Part shown: positions 9,403 through 18,160 of the stretch, piece after piece
How positions within the stretch are numbered: the first letter of the stretch is position 1
How the letters are laid out: each line of letters opens with the position of its first letter
From: Roseinatronobacter sp. S2
GTDB lineage: Bacteria; Pseudomonadota; Alphaproteobacteria; Rhodobacterales; Rhodobacteraceae
Direction: 5' to 3'
NCBI RefSeq assembly: GCF_029581395.1
Contig: NZ_CP121113.1
Span: 2,724,001-2,788,000, forward strand
DNA: 64,000 nt
The notes under the pieces: generated by a model
Databases searched by the model: none
The model's input: only the letters and a program-made list of their open reading frames with translations
What the model was told of the DNA's origin: nothing
Translations under genes and position numbers: made by a program

Positions 9403-10839
9403 ATGGCCGCCGCAACAGTTGTTCTGGTTGTCATATTGCAGGTGGGTTTCATCATCCGTGCGTTGCTGCGCGCGGGGCTGTCGCCGTCTGCGCGACTGGC
9501 ATGGGTGACCATAATCTCGGCGCTGCCGGGTGTGGGAATCGCTGCATATTTCCTGTTCGGGGAAATCCGGCTGGCGCGCGCGGGGCGCGAAAGAATGCGC
9601 GAGGTGCGCATTAAACTACGGGCCGCACAGCGCACCATGTCCACAGATGTGATCGCACATACGGGGGCTGCGCATCCCGCATTTGCAGCAGGTCTTGCCA
9701 CAAGCCAGTTCCCGCCGCTACGGGGCAATCGCCTGACCCTGCTGTCCGAAGGCGATGACATGATGCATGATGTCTTTGACGCCATAGCGCAGGCGCAAGA
9801 TCATGTGCATGTGCTGTTCTATATCTGGTTGCCCGACGATACCGGCACGCGCATGGCACAGGTGCTGATGGATGCCGCGCGGCGCGGGGTCAGTTGCAGG
9901 GTGCTGGTCGATGATCATGGCGCGCGCCGCCTGATCCGGTCAAACCTGTGGCAACTGATGGGTGCTGCGGGTGTCGCGCTGGAACGCGCGGCCCCTGTCG
10001 GCAATCCGTTTGTCAGCTTGCTGTTCCAGCGCATCGACCTGCGCAATCACCGCAAGATCATCGTCGTGGACAACCGCCTGAGTTGGGTGGGCAGCCGCAA
10101 CTGCGCCGATGGTGCCTTCGCCATTAAGCCACGGTTTGCGCCATGGGTGGATATTCTGGTGCGGGTGGAAGGGCCGGTTGTGCAGCAACAACAGGCCGTG
10201 TTCCTGCATGACTGGATGACACATCACGCCGAAGACCTTAGCCATATGCTGCGCGCGCCCGCCCCGCCCGCGCCCAACGGCCAGGACGGCGGCGTGACCG
10301 CGCAGGTCATCGCGTCGGGGCCGGATGACATTTACACCACACCGTCAGATGCGTTGCGCGCCATGATCTATGCCGCGACCGACCGGCTGATGCTGACCAC
10401 GCCCTACTATGTGCCCGACCCCGCATTGCATACGGCCATCTGTTCAGCGGCGGAACGCGGTGTGCAGACCGACCTGATTTTACCCGCCCGCAATGACAGC
10501 GCCATAGTCGGCGCCGCCAGTGAAAGCCTGTATCCCGATCTGCTGCGCGCAGGCGTGCGCATTCATCTGTTCAGACCGGGGCTGATTCATTCCAAGATTG
10601 TCACGGTTGACGGCCAGTTCGGGATGATCGGCACAGCCAATCTGGACCATCGCAGTTTTGATCTGAACTATGAAAACTCGTTATTGTTCAAATGTGCCGG
10701 TTTTACCGAATGTCTGGACCAGCGCCAGCGCAGCTATATCGACCGTGCCACACGGATCGACCGTGCCGATGTGGCCGACTGGTCCATCATTCGCAGGTTG
10801 CGCAACAACACGCTGGCCCTGGCAAGCCCGCTGTTGTGA
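9403..10839 (+). CDS. cls: Cardiolipin synthase-like phospholipase D family protein
   Basis: 478-aa enzyme with two N-terminal membrane segments (residues ~3-22 and ~33-54) followed by two PLD domains. The first HKD motif is H216/K218/D223 (NHRKIIVVDN); the second lies in HSKIVTVDGQFGMIGTANLD. This layout is that of bacterial cardiolipin synthases, which condense two phosphatidylglycerols. The ATG at 9403 follows an AAGGA ribosome-binding site about 7 nt upstream; an upstream GTG at 9373 is less likely. It stands alone and is divergent from the CPBP protease gene. Confidence 0.88.
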   Translation: MAAATVVLVVILQVGFIIRALLRAGLSPSARLAWVTIISALPGVGIAAYFLFGEIRLARAGRERMREVRIKLRAAQRTMSTDVIAHTGAAHPAFAAGLATSQFPPLRGNRLTLLSEGDDMMHDVFDAIAQAQDHVHVLFYIWLPDDTGTRMAQVLMDAARRGVSCRVLVDDHGARRLIRSNLWQLMGAAGVALERAAPVGNPFVSLLFQRIDLRNHRKIIVVDNRLSWVGSRNCADGAFAIKPRFAPWVDILVRVEGPVVQQQQAVFLHDWMTHHAEDLSHMLRAPAPPAPNGQDGGVTAQVIASGPDDIYTTPSDALRAMIYAATDRLMLTTPYYVPDPALHTAICSAAERGVQTDLILPARNDSAIVGAASESLYPDLLRAGVRIHLFRPGLIHSKIVTVDGQFGMIGTANLDHRSFDLNYENSLLFKCAGFTECLDQRQRSYIDRATRIDRADVADWSIIRRLRNNTLALASPLL

Positions 10840-10962
10840 GGGGCGCGCGAAACGCCCTGAACCACAGAACATACGCCATGGGCACAGGAAATCGCAGGCA
10901 ATGACGCAAACTTCGCCCATGCAGTCTTGTTGCCCACCCCGGCGCACCCTACATGCAGGCTT

Positions 10963-11763
10963 ATGTTCATGAATTTACCCTTCCTTCCGAAAAAGCCGTC
11001 CGTGGCCGTCATCCGGCTACAGGGCATGATTGCCGCAAGCGCCAGTCCGGGGCGGCTGAATGATGCCAGCCTTGCGCCACTTATCGAGACTGCATTCAGG
11101 CGCGGCAAACCTGCGGCTGTGGCACTGGTGATCAATTCACCGGGCGGCAGCCCCGTGCAAAGCGCGTTGATTGCGGCACGCATCCGCCGGCTGGCAGAGG
11201 AGGTGAAAATACCCGTTCACGCCTTTGTCGAAGATCTGGCCGCGTCGGGGGGCTATTGGCTGGCCACGGCGGGCGATGATATTCATGTGGATGCAAATTC
11301 TATCGTCGGCTCCATCGGGGTTATTTCGGCAGGGTTCGGGCTGCATGACCTGATTGCGCGCTATGGCATTGAACGGCGGGTCTATACATCGGGCACGTCC
11401 AAATCCCAGCTGGACCCGTTCCGCCCCGAAAACCCCGAAGATGTGGCCCGCCTGCGCGCACTGCAAGATCAGGTGCATCAGAACTTCATCGCGCAGGTCA
11501 AGCAACGACGTGCCGTGAAGCTGGCAGATGACGACAACCTGTTCACTGGCGAATTCTGGGTAGGCAGCCGCGCGGTCGAGTTGGGACTGGCCGACGGGCT
11601 GGGCCATCTGGTGCCGATGATGAAGGCGCGCTACGGTGACAAGGTGCGCTTCCGGCCATATGGCATTCGCCGCCCCTTCCTGTCGCGGCTGGGTCTGGGC
11701 ATCATGTCCGATGCGCTGGAATTGTCGCAAGAACGCGCCCTGTACGCACAATACGGAATGTAG
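10963..11763 (+). CDS. S49 family serine peptidase (SppA/SohB-like)
   Basis: 266-aa Clp/crotonase-fold protease. The oxyanion segment INSPGGSPVQSA and the nucleophile segment EDLAASGGYWLA (Ser95) are clear. Lys147 (in TSGTSKSQLDP) sits at the spacing expected for the Ser/Lys dyad. There is no obvious N-terminal membrane anchor, unlike SppA of E. coli, and only one peptidase domain, so it resembles the short single-domain form. ATGs at 10963 and 10969 are both possible. In this family the enzyme degrades cleaved signal peptides or membrane-protein fragments. It is followed 4 bp later by a small membrane protein gene. Confidence 0.88.
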   Translation: MFMNLPFLPKKPSVAVIRLQGMIAASASPGRLNDASLAPLIETAFRRGKPAAVALVINSPGGSPVQSALIAARIRRLAEEVKIPVHAFVEDLAASGGYWLATAGDDIHVDANSIVGSIGVISAGFGLHDLIARYGIERRVYTSGTSKSQLDPFRPENPEDVARLRALQDQVHQNFIAQVKQRRAVKLADDDNLFTGEFWVGSRAVELGLADGLGHLVPMMKARYGDKVRFRPYGIRRPFLSRLGLGIMSDALELSQERALYAQYGM

Positions 11764-11767
11764 GCGC

Positions 11768-11956
11768 ATGATCATCAAAATCGTCGCCGCATTTCTGGTG
11801 TTTATGATCGTGATGGGCGCGATCAAGAAATTCATGAACCCGTCGCATAGAACACCACTGGACCGGCTGCGTCAGACAAAACTGCCACGCCCGCGCAAAT
11901 GCAAGACCTGTGGCAAATTCCTGCTGAACGGCGATGCGTGTCGTTGCAAGGGCTGA
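11768..11956 (+). CDS. Small membrane protein with C-terminal zinc-ribbon-like cysteines
   Basis: 62-aa protein. Residues 1-20 (MIIKIVAAFLVFMIVMGAIK) form one hydrophobic helix. A basic linker and a cysteine cluster at the C-terminus (CKTCG ... CRC) follow, which could bind zinc. The gene begins 4 bp after the S49 peptidase stop and 22 bp before the antiporter gene, so it is likely part of the same transcript. I do not recognise a named function. The start ATG is the first in this frame after the peptidase gene; the longer open frame upstream overlaps the peptidase and is a shadow. Confidence 0.7.
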   Translation: MIIKIVAAFLVFMIVMGAIKKFMNPSHRTPLDRLRQTKLPRPRKCKTCGKFLLNGDACRCKG

Positions 11957-11978
11957 TCCGGTTGCGAAAGGTTTGTGA

Positions 11979-12920
11979 ATGCTGATCGACCTTGCGCAAA
12001 TTGCAGCGGGCCTTTTTATCTTGTTGCTGGCAGGCGACGCGCTGGTGCGCGGCGCGGTCAATTTGGCGCTGCGGCTGGGCATTCCTGCACTTATGGTGGG
12101 CATGACGATTGTGGCATTCGGCACATCGGCGCCTGAACTGCTGGTGTCGGTCAAGGCGGTGTTGCAAGATGCAGGCGGGCTGGCGCTGGGCAATGTCGTA
12201 GGGTCCAATATCGCCAATATCCTTCTGGTGCTGGGCGTGCCTGCGCTGGTATCGGCGCTGGCCGTCAACCGCGAGGTGTTGCGCGATTATCTGATGATGC
12301 TGGCAGTGTCGGTGCTGTTCATGGCGCTTGCGCTGACAGGGGTGATCGGGCGGTGGCAGGCCTTGGTGCTGCTGGGGGCGTTTGCCGTGTTCATGGCCGA
12401 CAGTATCCGGCGGGGCCGCAAGGCCCGCAGCAAGCCTACTGATCTGGAAGGCGCAGACCCGTCCATGCCGGGGCGCAAAATCGCGCTGTTCACAGCGCTT
12501 GGCATCGTTGGCCTGCCGCTGGGGGCGAACCTGCTGGTCAGCGGCGCGGTGGATATTGCCGAAACGCTGGGCGTGTCAGACCTGATGATCGGGCTTACCG
12601 TGGTTGCCGTGGGCACGTCGCTGCCGGAACTGGCCACAACCCTGATGGCCGCCATCCGGCGCGAAGGGGGGGTGGCGCTGGGCAATATCATCGGGTCGAA
12701 CCTGTTCAATCTGGCGCTGATCCTTGGTGTGGCGGGCCTGTTCGGGGCAATGCCGATACCTGCGCAGATGATGCAACTGGATCTTTGGGTCATGCTGGCG
12801 GCATCGCTGGCTCTGGCCCCGTTCATATGGTTTCAAAAACCCATCTCTCGGATATGGGGGGGGGTATTGCTTCTGGGATATGGGGGCTACATCTGGGCAT
12901 TGATCCAAATCGGAGTGTGA
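11979..12920 (+). CDS. Calcium/sodium antiporter (CaCA family, YrbG-like)
   Basis: 313-aa membrane exchanger with two homologous halves of about five helices. The alpha-1 repeat reads VAFGTSAPELLVSV followed by GNVVGSNIANILLVLG. The alpha-2 repeat reads VAVGTSLPELATTL followed by GNIIGSNLFNLALILG. These conserved acidic and polar residues form the cation site in the family. Length is typical of prokaryotic K(+)-independent exchangers. The ion specificity is inferred from the family only. The gene ends 3 bp before the SDR gene. Confidence 0.9.
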   Translation: MLIDLAQIAAGLFILLLAGDALVRGAVNLALRLGIPALMVGMTIVAFGTSAPELLVSVKAVLQDAGGLALGNVVGSNIANILLVLGVPALVSALAVNREVLRDYLMMLAVSVLFMALALTGVIGRWQALVLLGAFAVFMADSIRRGRKARSKPTDLEGADPSMPGRKIALFTALGIVGLPLGANLLVSGAVDIAETLGVSDLMIGLTVVAVGTSLPELATTLMAAIRREGGVALGNIIGSNLFNLALILGVAGLFGAMPIPAQMMQLDLWVMLAASLALAPFIWFQKPISRIWGGVLLLGYGGYIWALIQIGV

Positions 12921-12923
12921 AAC

Positions 12924-13703
12924 ATGCCCAATGCCCTTGTGACTGGCGCGGCCCACCGACTGGGGCGGGAAATGGCCCTGTATCTTGCGCAGCGCGGCTA
13001 TGATGTGGCCATCCACTACGCGCGTTCGCGCGATGCGGCGCACAGGCTGCAAGATGACATAGCCGCATTGGGCCGCAAGGCCGTGTGTGTGCAGGCCGAT
13101 CTGCTGGATGAGGGGGCGTTGCACCCTGTTGTTGCCGAAGCCGCAGGCGGGCTTGGCGGCGGCCCGCTGTCGGTGCTGGTCAACAATGCATCCATCTTTG
13201 AGGATGACAGCATTGCCAATGCCACGCGCGAAAGCTGGGACAGGCATATGATGACCAACCTGCGCGCGCCCTTCGTGCTGACGCAGGCATTTGCAGCGCA
13301 ATGCCCCCCTGCGCTGACAGATGACGCGGGCGAGCGCGTCGCGGCCGGGCTGGTGGTCAACATGATCGACCAGAAGGTGCGCAACCTGACGCCCCAGCAC
13401 ATGACCTATTCCATAGCCAAGATGGGGCTTTGGGCATTCACGCGTCTGGCCGCACAGGACCTGGGACCACAGATCAGGGTAAACGCCATCGGCCCCGGCC
13501 CGACATTGCAAGCAGCAGATCAATCACAAGGCGAGTATCAGCACAGCCGCCGCACCACCGTTCTTGCCCGCGGGGCAAACCCGTCCGACATTACTGCCGC
13601 GCTTGGTTTTTTCTTGGATTCACCGTCGGTTACAGGCCAGCTTTTATGTATAGACGGGGGGCAGCATCTGGGCAGGAAAACCCCTGATACGGCGGGACTT
13701 TAG
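12924..13703 (+). CDS. SDR family oxidoreductase, pteridine reductase/FolM-like
   Basis: 259-aa short-chain dehydrogenase. The cofactor motif is TGAAHRLGREMA (residues 7-18), where the arginine is typical of the pteridine reductase and FolM subgroup and suggests NADPH use. The catalytic YSIAK motif and the C-terminal GPGPTLQA segment are present. FolM-type enzymes reduce dihydromonapterin or dihydrofolate; whether this one does is inference from the motif. It closes a tight plus-strand group (S49 peptidase, small protein, antiporter, SDR). Confidence 0.82.
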   Translation: MPNALVTGAAHRLGREMALYLAQRGYDVAIHYARSRDAAHRLQDDIAALGRKAVCVQADLLDEGALHPVVAEAAGGLGGGPLSVLVNNASIFEDDSIANATRESWDRHMMTNLRAPFVLTQAFAAQCPPALTDDAGERVAAGLVVNMIDQKVRNLTPQHMTYSIAKMGLWAFTRLAAQDLGPQIRVNAIGPGPTLQAADQSQGEYQHSRRTTVLARGANPSDITAALGFFLDSPSVTGQLLCIDGGQHLGRKTPDTAGL

Positions 13704-13791
13704 CCCCAGTGTAACGCGGCCTTTACTAAGTTGTGCACCGTTCAAGGAACAGTCACAAATCCGTAACTAATTATTAATAAAATTCAGTGGC

Positions 13792-13823
13792 TTGACTGGT
13801 GTGAATTAAATTATACATATAAA
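13792..13823 (+). promoter_or_regulatory. Candidate sigma70-type promoter for uvrC
   Basis: A -35-like TTGACT (13792-13797) is followed by AT-rich -10 candidates: TACATA at 13814 (16-bp spacer) or TATACA at 13812. It points toward uvrC, whose ATG is about 185 bp downstream. The spacer cannot be fixed by eye. Confidence 0.35.
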
Positions 13824-13841
13824 ACAAATGGTTGCGTTTTT

Positions 13842-13856
13842 GCCTAAATTTTAGGC
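13842..13856. promoter_or_regulatory. 15-bp palindrome, possible operator
   Basis: GCCTAAA-T-TTTAGGC is a perfect inverted repeat with 7-bp arms around one central base. It lies just downstream of the candidate uvrC promoter, a position suited to a dimeric repressor. No regulator is known for it here. Confidence 0.35.
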
Positions 13857-13918
13857 AGACCTTGAAAGCAACAGGGATTCAAGGGAAAATCATTCAGTTT
13901 CAGTTTTCGCCCACAGAC

Positions 13919-13927
13919 TTATCCACA
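13919..13927 (+). other. Perfect DnaA-box 9-mer (TTATCCACA)
   Basis: The sequence matches the consensus DnaA box exactly and lies beside an AT-rich stretch. A single 9-mer is expected by chance about once per 130 kb of double-stranded sequence, so it is not proof of DnaA binding. Confidence 0.35.
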
Positions 13928-14006
13928 GATTCAGTGGACAGGATTCAGGTTGCAGGACCAGCCCGGACATTGCAGACAAAGGCAGAATCAGCAAGGATCA
14001 CCCGCA

Positions 14007-15887
14007 ATGTCGGACACTAGCCCGCCTATCGATACACCAGACGCTTCCCAGCGCGGTCATGCCTGCATTCAGTCCTATCTGAAATCGCTTGATAACTCGC
14101 CTGGCGTGTATCGCATGCTGAACGAAAAATCCGAAGTTCTGTATGTGGGCAAGGCGCGCAGCCTGCGCATGCGGGTGTCCAATTACGCGCGCCCGTCCGG
14201 GCATTCGGCACGCATTGCGCGGATGATCTCGGAAACCACCAGCATGATGTTTCTGACCACGCGCACCGAAACCGAAGCCCTGCTGCTGGAGCAGAACCTG
14301 ATCAAGCAGCTAAAGCCGCGCTACAATGTGCTGCTGCGCGACGACAAAAGCTTTCCCTATATCCTGCTGCCCAAAGACCACGCATTTCCGCAATTGCGCA
14401 AGCATCGCGGGCGGCGGTCGGTGAAGGGCAGCTATTTCGGCCCCTTTGCCAGCGCGGGCGCGGTCAACCGCACCCTCAACCAGTTGCAGCGCGTGTTCTT
14501 GCTGCGCAACTGCACCGATTCCGTGTTTCACAGCCGCACGCGGCCCTGTTTGCTGTATCAGATCAAACGCTGTAGCGCGCCCTGCGTGGGCTATGTGAGT
14601 GAGGACGACTATGCAGGGCTGGTGGCCGATGCAGAACGCTTCCTGTCAGGCAAAAGCACGCGCATTCAGGCGCAACTGGCCAAGGATATGCAGGCCGCAT
14701 CCGACGGGATGGAATTTGAACGCGCCGCAGCCTTGCGCGACCGTATTCGTGCGCTGACCAATGTGCAGCAATCCCAGGGCGTGAACCCGCGCGGCGTGAC
14801 CGAAGCCGATGTGATCGCCCTGCATCTGGAAAAGGGGCAAGCCTGCGTGCAGGTGTTTTTCATCCGCGCCAATCAAAGCTGGGGCAACCGCGACTTTTAC
14901 CCCGCGACGGGTGCCGGTGCGGAAGAACCCGAAATTCTGGAAGCGTTCCTGACGCAGTTTTACGACGGCAAGGAACCCCCGCGATTGCTGCTTTTGTCGC
15001 ATGAGTTGGAAAACGCCGATCTGGTCGCGGCAGCCCTTGGTGAACGCGCGGGCCGCAAGGTGGAACTGGCCGTGCCCCAGCGTGGCGAGAAGGCGGAACT
15101 GGTGGAAAACGCGCTGCGCAATGCGCGCGAAAGTCTGGCCATGCGCATGGCGTCCACCGCCGCGCAGGGGCGTTTGCTGGACGGGCTTGCGGCGGCCTTC
15201 GGGCTGGATGGCCCGCCCGACCGTGTCGAAGTGTATGACAATAGCCATATTCAAGGCACAGATGCCGTGGGTGCCATGATTGTGGCAGGGCGCGACGGGT
15301 TCATCAAAAGCCAGTATCGCAAGTTCAACATTCGCGGCGACAGTCTGACGCCCGGCGATGATTTCGGCATGATGAAGGAAGTTCTGACCCGCCGCTTTCA
15401 ACGCCTGCTGAAAGAAGACCCGGACCGTCAGGGCGACACATGGCCCGACCTGCTGCTGATTGACGGCGGCGCGGGTCAGGTCAGCGTGGTGGCCGAAATC
15501 ATGGCCGATCTGGGGGTCGATGACATTCCGGTTGTGGGCGTGGCCAAGGGCATTGACCGCGACGCAGGCAAGGAAGAATTCCACCGCCCCGGCCAGCGCC
15601 CCTTCGCGTTGCGCCACAACGACCCCATCTTGTATTTCGTCCAGCGCCTGCGCGATGAAGCGCACCGTTTCGCCATTGGCACGCACCGCGCGAAACGCGC
15701 AAAAGCGGTCAACGCATCCCCGCTGGATGATATTCCGGGCGTGGGGGCGGGGCGCAAGCGCGCGCTGCTGGCGCATTTCGGATCGGCCAAGGCGGTGGCG
15801 CGCGCGGGCCTGTCAGACTTGCAGGCGGTGGGCGGCATTTCGGAAACACTGGCGCAGGTCATTCATGACCATCTGAACGCAAGGTGA
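14007..15887 (+). CDS. uvrC: Excinuclease ABC subunit C
   Basis: 626-aa dual-incision nuclease of nucleotide excision repair. The N-terminal GIY-YIG domain is visible ([20 protein letters not shown]). It is followed by a cysteine-containing segment ([18 protein letters not shown]), a UVR domain ([11 protein letters not shown]), the RNase H-like nuclease domain ([19 protein letters not shown]) and C-terminal helix-hairpin-helix motifs ([18 protein letters not shown]). UvrC acts with UvrAB, not present in this window. The ATG at 14007 has an AAGGA site 9 nt upstream; a start at 13950 lies in non-coding sequence. No GTTC-N7-GTTC LexA box was found upstream. The sirtuin gene begins 6 bp after its stop. 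Confidence 0.96.
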   Translation: MSDTSPPIDTPDASQRGHACIQSYLKSLDNSPGVYRMLNEKSEVLYVGKARSLRMRVSNYARPSGHSARIARMISETTSMMFLTTRTETEALLLEQNLIKQLKPRYNVLLRDDKSFPYILLPKDHAFPQLRKHRGRRSVKGSYFGPFASAGAVNRTLNQLQRVFLLRNCTDSVFHSRTRPCLLYQIKRCSAPCVGYVSEDDYAGLVADAERFLSGKSTRIQAQLAKDMQAASDGMEFERAAALRDRIRALTNVQQSQGVNPRGVTEADVIALHLEKGQACVQVFFIRANQSWGNRDFYPATGAGAEEPEILEAFLTQFYDGKEPPRLLLLSHELENADLVAAALGERAGRKVELAVPQRGEKAELVENALRNARESLAMRMASTAAQGRLLDGLAAAFGLDGPPDRVEVYDNSHIQGTDAVGAMIVAGRDGFIKSQYRKFNIRGDSLTPGDDFGMMKEVLTRRFQRLLKEDPDRQGDTWPDLLLIDGGAGQVSVVAEIMADLGVDDIPVVGVAKGIDRDAGKEEFHRPGQRPFALRHNDPILYFVQRLRDEAHRFAIGTHRAKRAKAVNASPLDDIPGVGAGRKRALLAHFGSAKAVARAGLSDLQAVGGISETLAQVIHDHLNAR

Positions 15888-15893
15888 ACGGGT

Positions 15894-16607
15894 ATGCAGA
15901 ATATTGTCATTCTGACCGGCGCGGGCCTGTCTGCCGAAAGCGGGCTGGGCACATTCCGCGACAAGGACGGGCTGTGGACAAAATATGACCTGAATGATGT
16001 GGCCACCCCCGAAGGGTTTGCGCGCAATCCCGCCCTTGTGCATGAATTCTACAATGCGCGGCGTGCAAATTGCCTGTCGGCCAGCCCCAACGCCGCGCAT
16101 GACGCGCTTGCGCGCCTGCAACGCGCCGCGCCCGACCGCATTTGTCTGGTGACACAAAATGTCGATGATCTGCTGGAACGCGCGGGCGCGCGCGATGTGG
16201 TGCATATGCACGGGCAGTTGACGCGCGCACTCTGTGCCGGTTGCGGCCACGGATGGGACGCGCCGCAGGTCATGGCCCCGACAGACCCCTGCCCCGCCTG
16301 CGCCCGTCCCGCAACGCGCCCTGATGTCGTGTGGTTCGGGGAATACCCCTATCATATGGACCGGATCGACCGCACCCTGATGCGCGCGGATCTGTTTGTG
16401 GCGATTGGCACATCGGGCAATGTCTATCCGGCGGCGGGGTTTGTGCAGCAAGCGGCTGCTGCGGGGGCCGCCACGCTGGAGCTGAACCTTGACCCTTCAA
16501 CCACGGCGGGGCTGTTTGAGGGCACGCGCCTTGGCCCCGCAAGCCGGATTGTGCCCGCCTGGGTGGATGAGGTGCTGGCGGGCAATGATGGCTGCCAGGA
16601 CAGGTGA
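15894..16607 (+). CDS. cobB: NAD-dependent protein deacylase, Sir2 family (CobB-like)
   Basis: 237-aa sirtuin. The NAD-binding motif GAGLSAESGLGTFRD begins at residue 9, TQNVDDL lies at 88-94, and the catalytic histidine is H106 in HMHG. Two CxxC pairs (CAGC, CPAC) provide the zinc site. Tyr53 and Arg56 in EFYNARR match the YxxR pair typical of class III sirtuins, which remove succinyl and other acidic acyl groups as well as acetyl; that specificity is inference. It starts 6 bp after uvrC and is probably co-transcribed with it. Confidence 0.9.
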   Translation: MQNIVILTGAGLSAESGLGTFRDKDGLWTKYDLNDVATPEGFARNPALVHEFYNARRANCLSASPNAAHDALARLQRAAPDRICLVTQNVDDLLERAGARDVVHMHGQLTRALCAGCGHGWDAPQVMAPTDPCPACARPATRPDVVWFGEYPYHMDRIDRTLMRADLFVAIGTSGNVYPAAGFVQQAAAAGAATLELNLDPSTTAGLFEGTRLGPASRIVPAWVDEVLAGNDGCQDR

Positions 16608-16620
16608 TCCCTGCAAGATG

Positions 16621-16853
16621 TTGGCCTTTTGCAGACATTGGGAATGCCCCAAGGCGCGGAGCAAAGGGCGCAGCCCGCCGCGCCATCGGTGGGCCGTCCC
16701 GCGGCCTGCCGATTTCGCCAGCGACACACCAAGCCTTTGTTGCCGGAGTATGCCGCCTGAATAAAGTGAACTTCTCCGACGTGGGATCGGCAGACCCCGG
16801 CCCACCAATGGCGCGGGCTTCATCCAAGAACGAACGACTGCAACAGGCCACAA
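16621..16853 (+). repeat. Dispersed inverted-repeat element, copy A
   Basis: Full-length copy, 233 bp, of a repeat found six times in this window. Outer ends are TTGGCCTTTTGCAGACA and its imperfect complement at 16836-16853. Inner arms are GCGCCATCGGTGGGCC near 16680 and GGCCCACCAATGGCGC near 16799. The centre carries AGTATGCCGCCTG and AAAGTGAACTTC. It begins 14 bp after the sirtuin stop and fills most of the 326-bp gap before the nuclease gene. Confidence 0.85.
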
Positions 16854-16933
16854 GCCGCCCCTGCTATCCTTCTGCCCCTATACACAAGGTTCCCGCCCTT
16901 GCGCGCCCGCGCGAAGCAAGGCAGTGTCACGCC

Positions 16934-18160
16934 ATGGCCTTTCGTTTCATTCATACCGCTGATCTGCATCTGGACAGCCCAATGCGCTCGCTTGCGCTGC
17001 GCGACCCGGATCTGGCCGGTTTGATTGCCGGTGCCACGCGCACGGCCCTGCGCAATATCATTGATCTGTGCCTGTCCGAACAGGTCGATGCGCTGCTGAT
17101 TTCGGGCGATCTGTATGACGGGTCACAAACCAGCATGAAAACCGCGCGGTTTCTGGCCGCCGAACTGGCGCGGCTGAATGATGCGGGCATCCGCGCCTTC
17201 ATCATCCGGGGCAATCATGACGCCGAAAGCCGCATCACCCGTGAACTGACCCTGCCGCCTTGTGTGCATCTGTTCGACGGGCGCGCGGGTGTTGTGCAGA
17301 TTGACAAGGGGCCGCTGCGCATTGCCGTGCACGGGCTTAGTTTTCGTGAACCCAAAGCGCCTGAAAGCCTGCTGCCCAAATACCGCCCCCCTATTGGCGA
17401 TGCCATCAATATCGGCCTGATGCACACATCCCTGAACGGTGCCGAAGGGCATGACCCTTATGCGCCCTGTGCCCTGTCCGACCTGCACGCAAGCGGGTTT
17501 GATTACTGGGCCTTGGGGCATATCCACAAACGCGCTGTCTATCGCGGGGACGCCTGTGTTGTCATGCCGGGCATTCCCCAGGGCCGCGATATTGGCGAGG
17601 TGGATGGCGGGTCGGTCACATTGGTCACTGTGGATGATGGCGGTGCCCTGCATCTGGAAGAACGCGGCGTTGCACTGGCGGCCTTCTGCCCGCTGCGTGT
17701 GGATGTGACAGGCATTGATCACTGGAACGATCTGTTGGGGGCCATGCGCACCACATTGCAAAACGCACAACACAGCGCCGCCGCCCCCCATCTGGTGGCC
17801 CGCCTGCGCCTGACAGGGACCAGCGCCCTTGCACAGCGCCTGCTGCGCGACCGCGACATCGCACTGGCCGAGGCACAGGAACAGGCCCGCGCCATAGGCC
17901 AGACTTGGGTTGAAAAGCTGGTCCTTGATCTGGGGCACACCACATCCGTGTCGGGCGAGCTGGCACAGCTTGCCGCCCTGATCGATGATGAATTTCGCTA
18001 TTCAGACAGTTTCACCACTGCGCTGGAAGATATGCGCGCCACGCTGCAAGCCGCACTGCCCCCTGACCCCGCCTTGCGCGCAGCGTTCGACCAGTTGGAC
18101 CCCGCCCTGATTGATGACGGTTTGGCGCAGGTTCTGGCCCGTCTGGCGGGCGCACGCTGA
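16934..18160 (+). CDS. Metallophosphoesterase, DNA repair exonuclease subunit (YhaO/SbcD-like)
   Basis: 408-aa calcineurin-like phosphoesterase. The metal-binding motifs are visible in order: IHTADLHLDS (residues 5-14), SGDLYDG, RGNHDAES, and GHIHKR. These are the D-x-H, GD, GNHD and GHxH motifs of Mre11/SbcD nucleases. It is coupled by a TGATG overlap to a large coiled-coil ATPase, as in the YhaO-YhaN pair of Bacillus. The pair is therefore expected to act as an SbcCD-like DNA-end nuclease. The ATG at 16934 is chosen because the protein then starts MAFRFIHTADLHLDSP; earlier in-frame codons translate the repeat element. Confidence 0.88.
   Translation: MAFRFIHTADLHLDSPMRSLALRDPDLAGLIAGATRTALRNIIDLCLSEQVDALLISGDLYDGSQTSMKTARFLAAELARLNDAGIRAFIIRGNHDAESRITRELTLPPCVHLFDGRAGVVQIDKGPLRIAVHGLSFREPKAPESLLPKYRPPIGDAINIGLMHTSLNGAEGHDPYAPCALSDLHASGFDYWALGHIHKRAVYRGDACVVMPGIPQGRDIGEVDGGSVTLVTVDDGGALHLEERGVALAAFCPLRVDVTGIDHWNDLLGAMRTTLQNAQHSAAAPHLVARLRLTGTSALAQRLLRDRDIALAEAQEQARAIGQTWVEKLVLDLGHTTSVSGELAQLAALIDDEFRYSDSFTTALEDMRATLQAALPPDPALRAAFDQLDPALIDDGLAQVLARLAGAR

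Larger units (their letters stand above)
13704..14006. other. AT-rich non-coding region upstream of uvrC
   Basis: This 303-bp gap holds no convincing gene. It contains an AT-rich stretch (about 13755-13852), a promoter-like pair, a 15-bp palindrome, a perfect DnaA-box 9-mer and a 9-bp direct repeat ATTCAGTGG at 13782-13790 and 13929-13937. The uvrC ribosome-binding site AAGGA (13993-13997) lies at its end. Confidence 0.6.

Noticed and set aside
10840..10857. GGGCG/CGCCC hairpin after the cardiolipin synthase-like gene as a terminator
   Set aside because: The stem is only 5 bp and no T run follows.
13740..13754. GTTCAAGGAACAGTC upstream of uvrC as a LexA box
   Set aside because: The second half-site is AGTC, not GTTC; two mismatches in four bases.
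14646..15776. 376-aa open frame opposite uvrC
   Set aside because: It is antisense to uvrC and has no recognisable motif.
16424..16851. Open frames on the minus strand over repeat copy A, similar to frames over copies C, D, E and F (shared peptide pieces such as RWRGGLRPLLRALG)
   Set aside because: The similarity between these frames comes from the DNA repeat itself. Frames occur on both strands, are extended at random into the flanks, and have no conserved start or ribosome-binding site.
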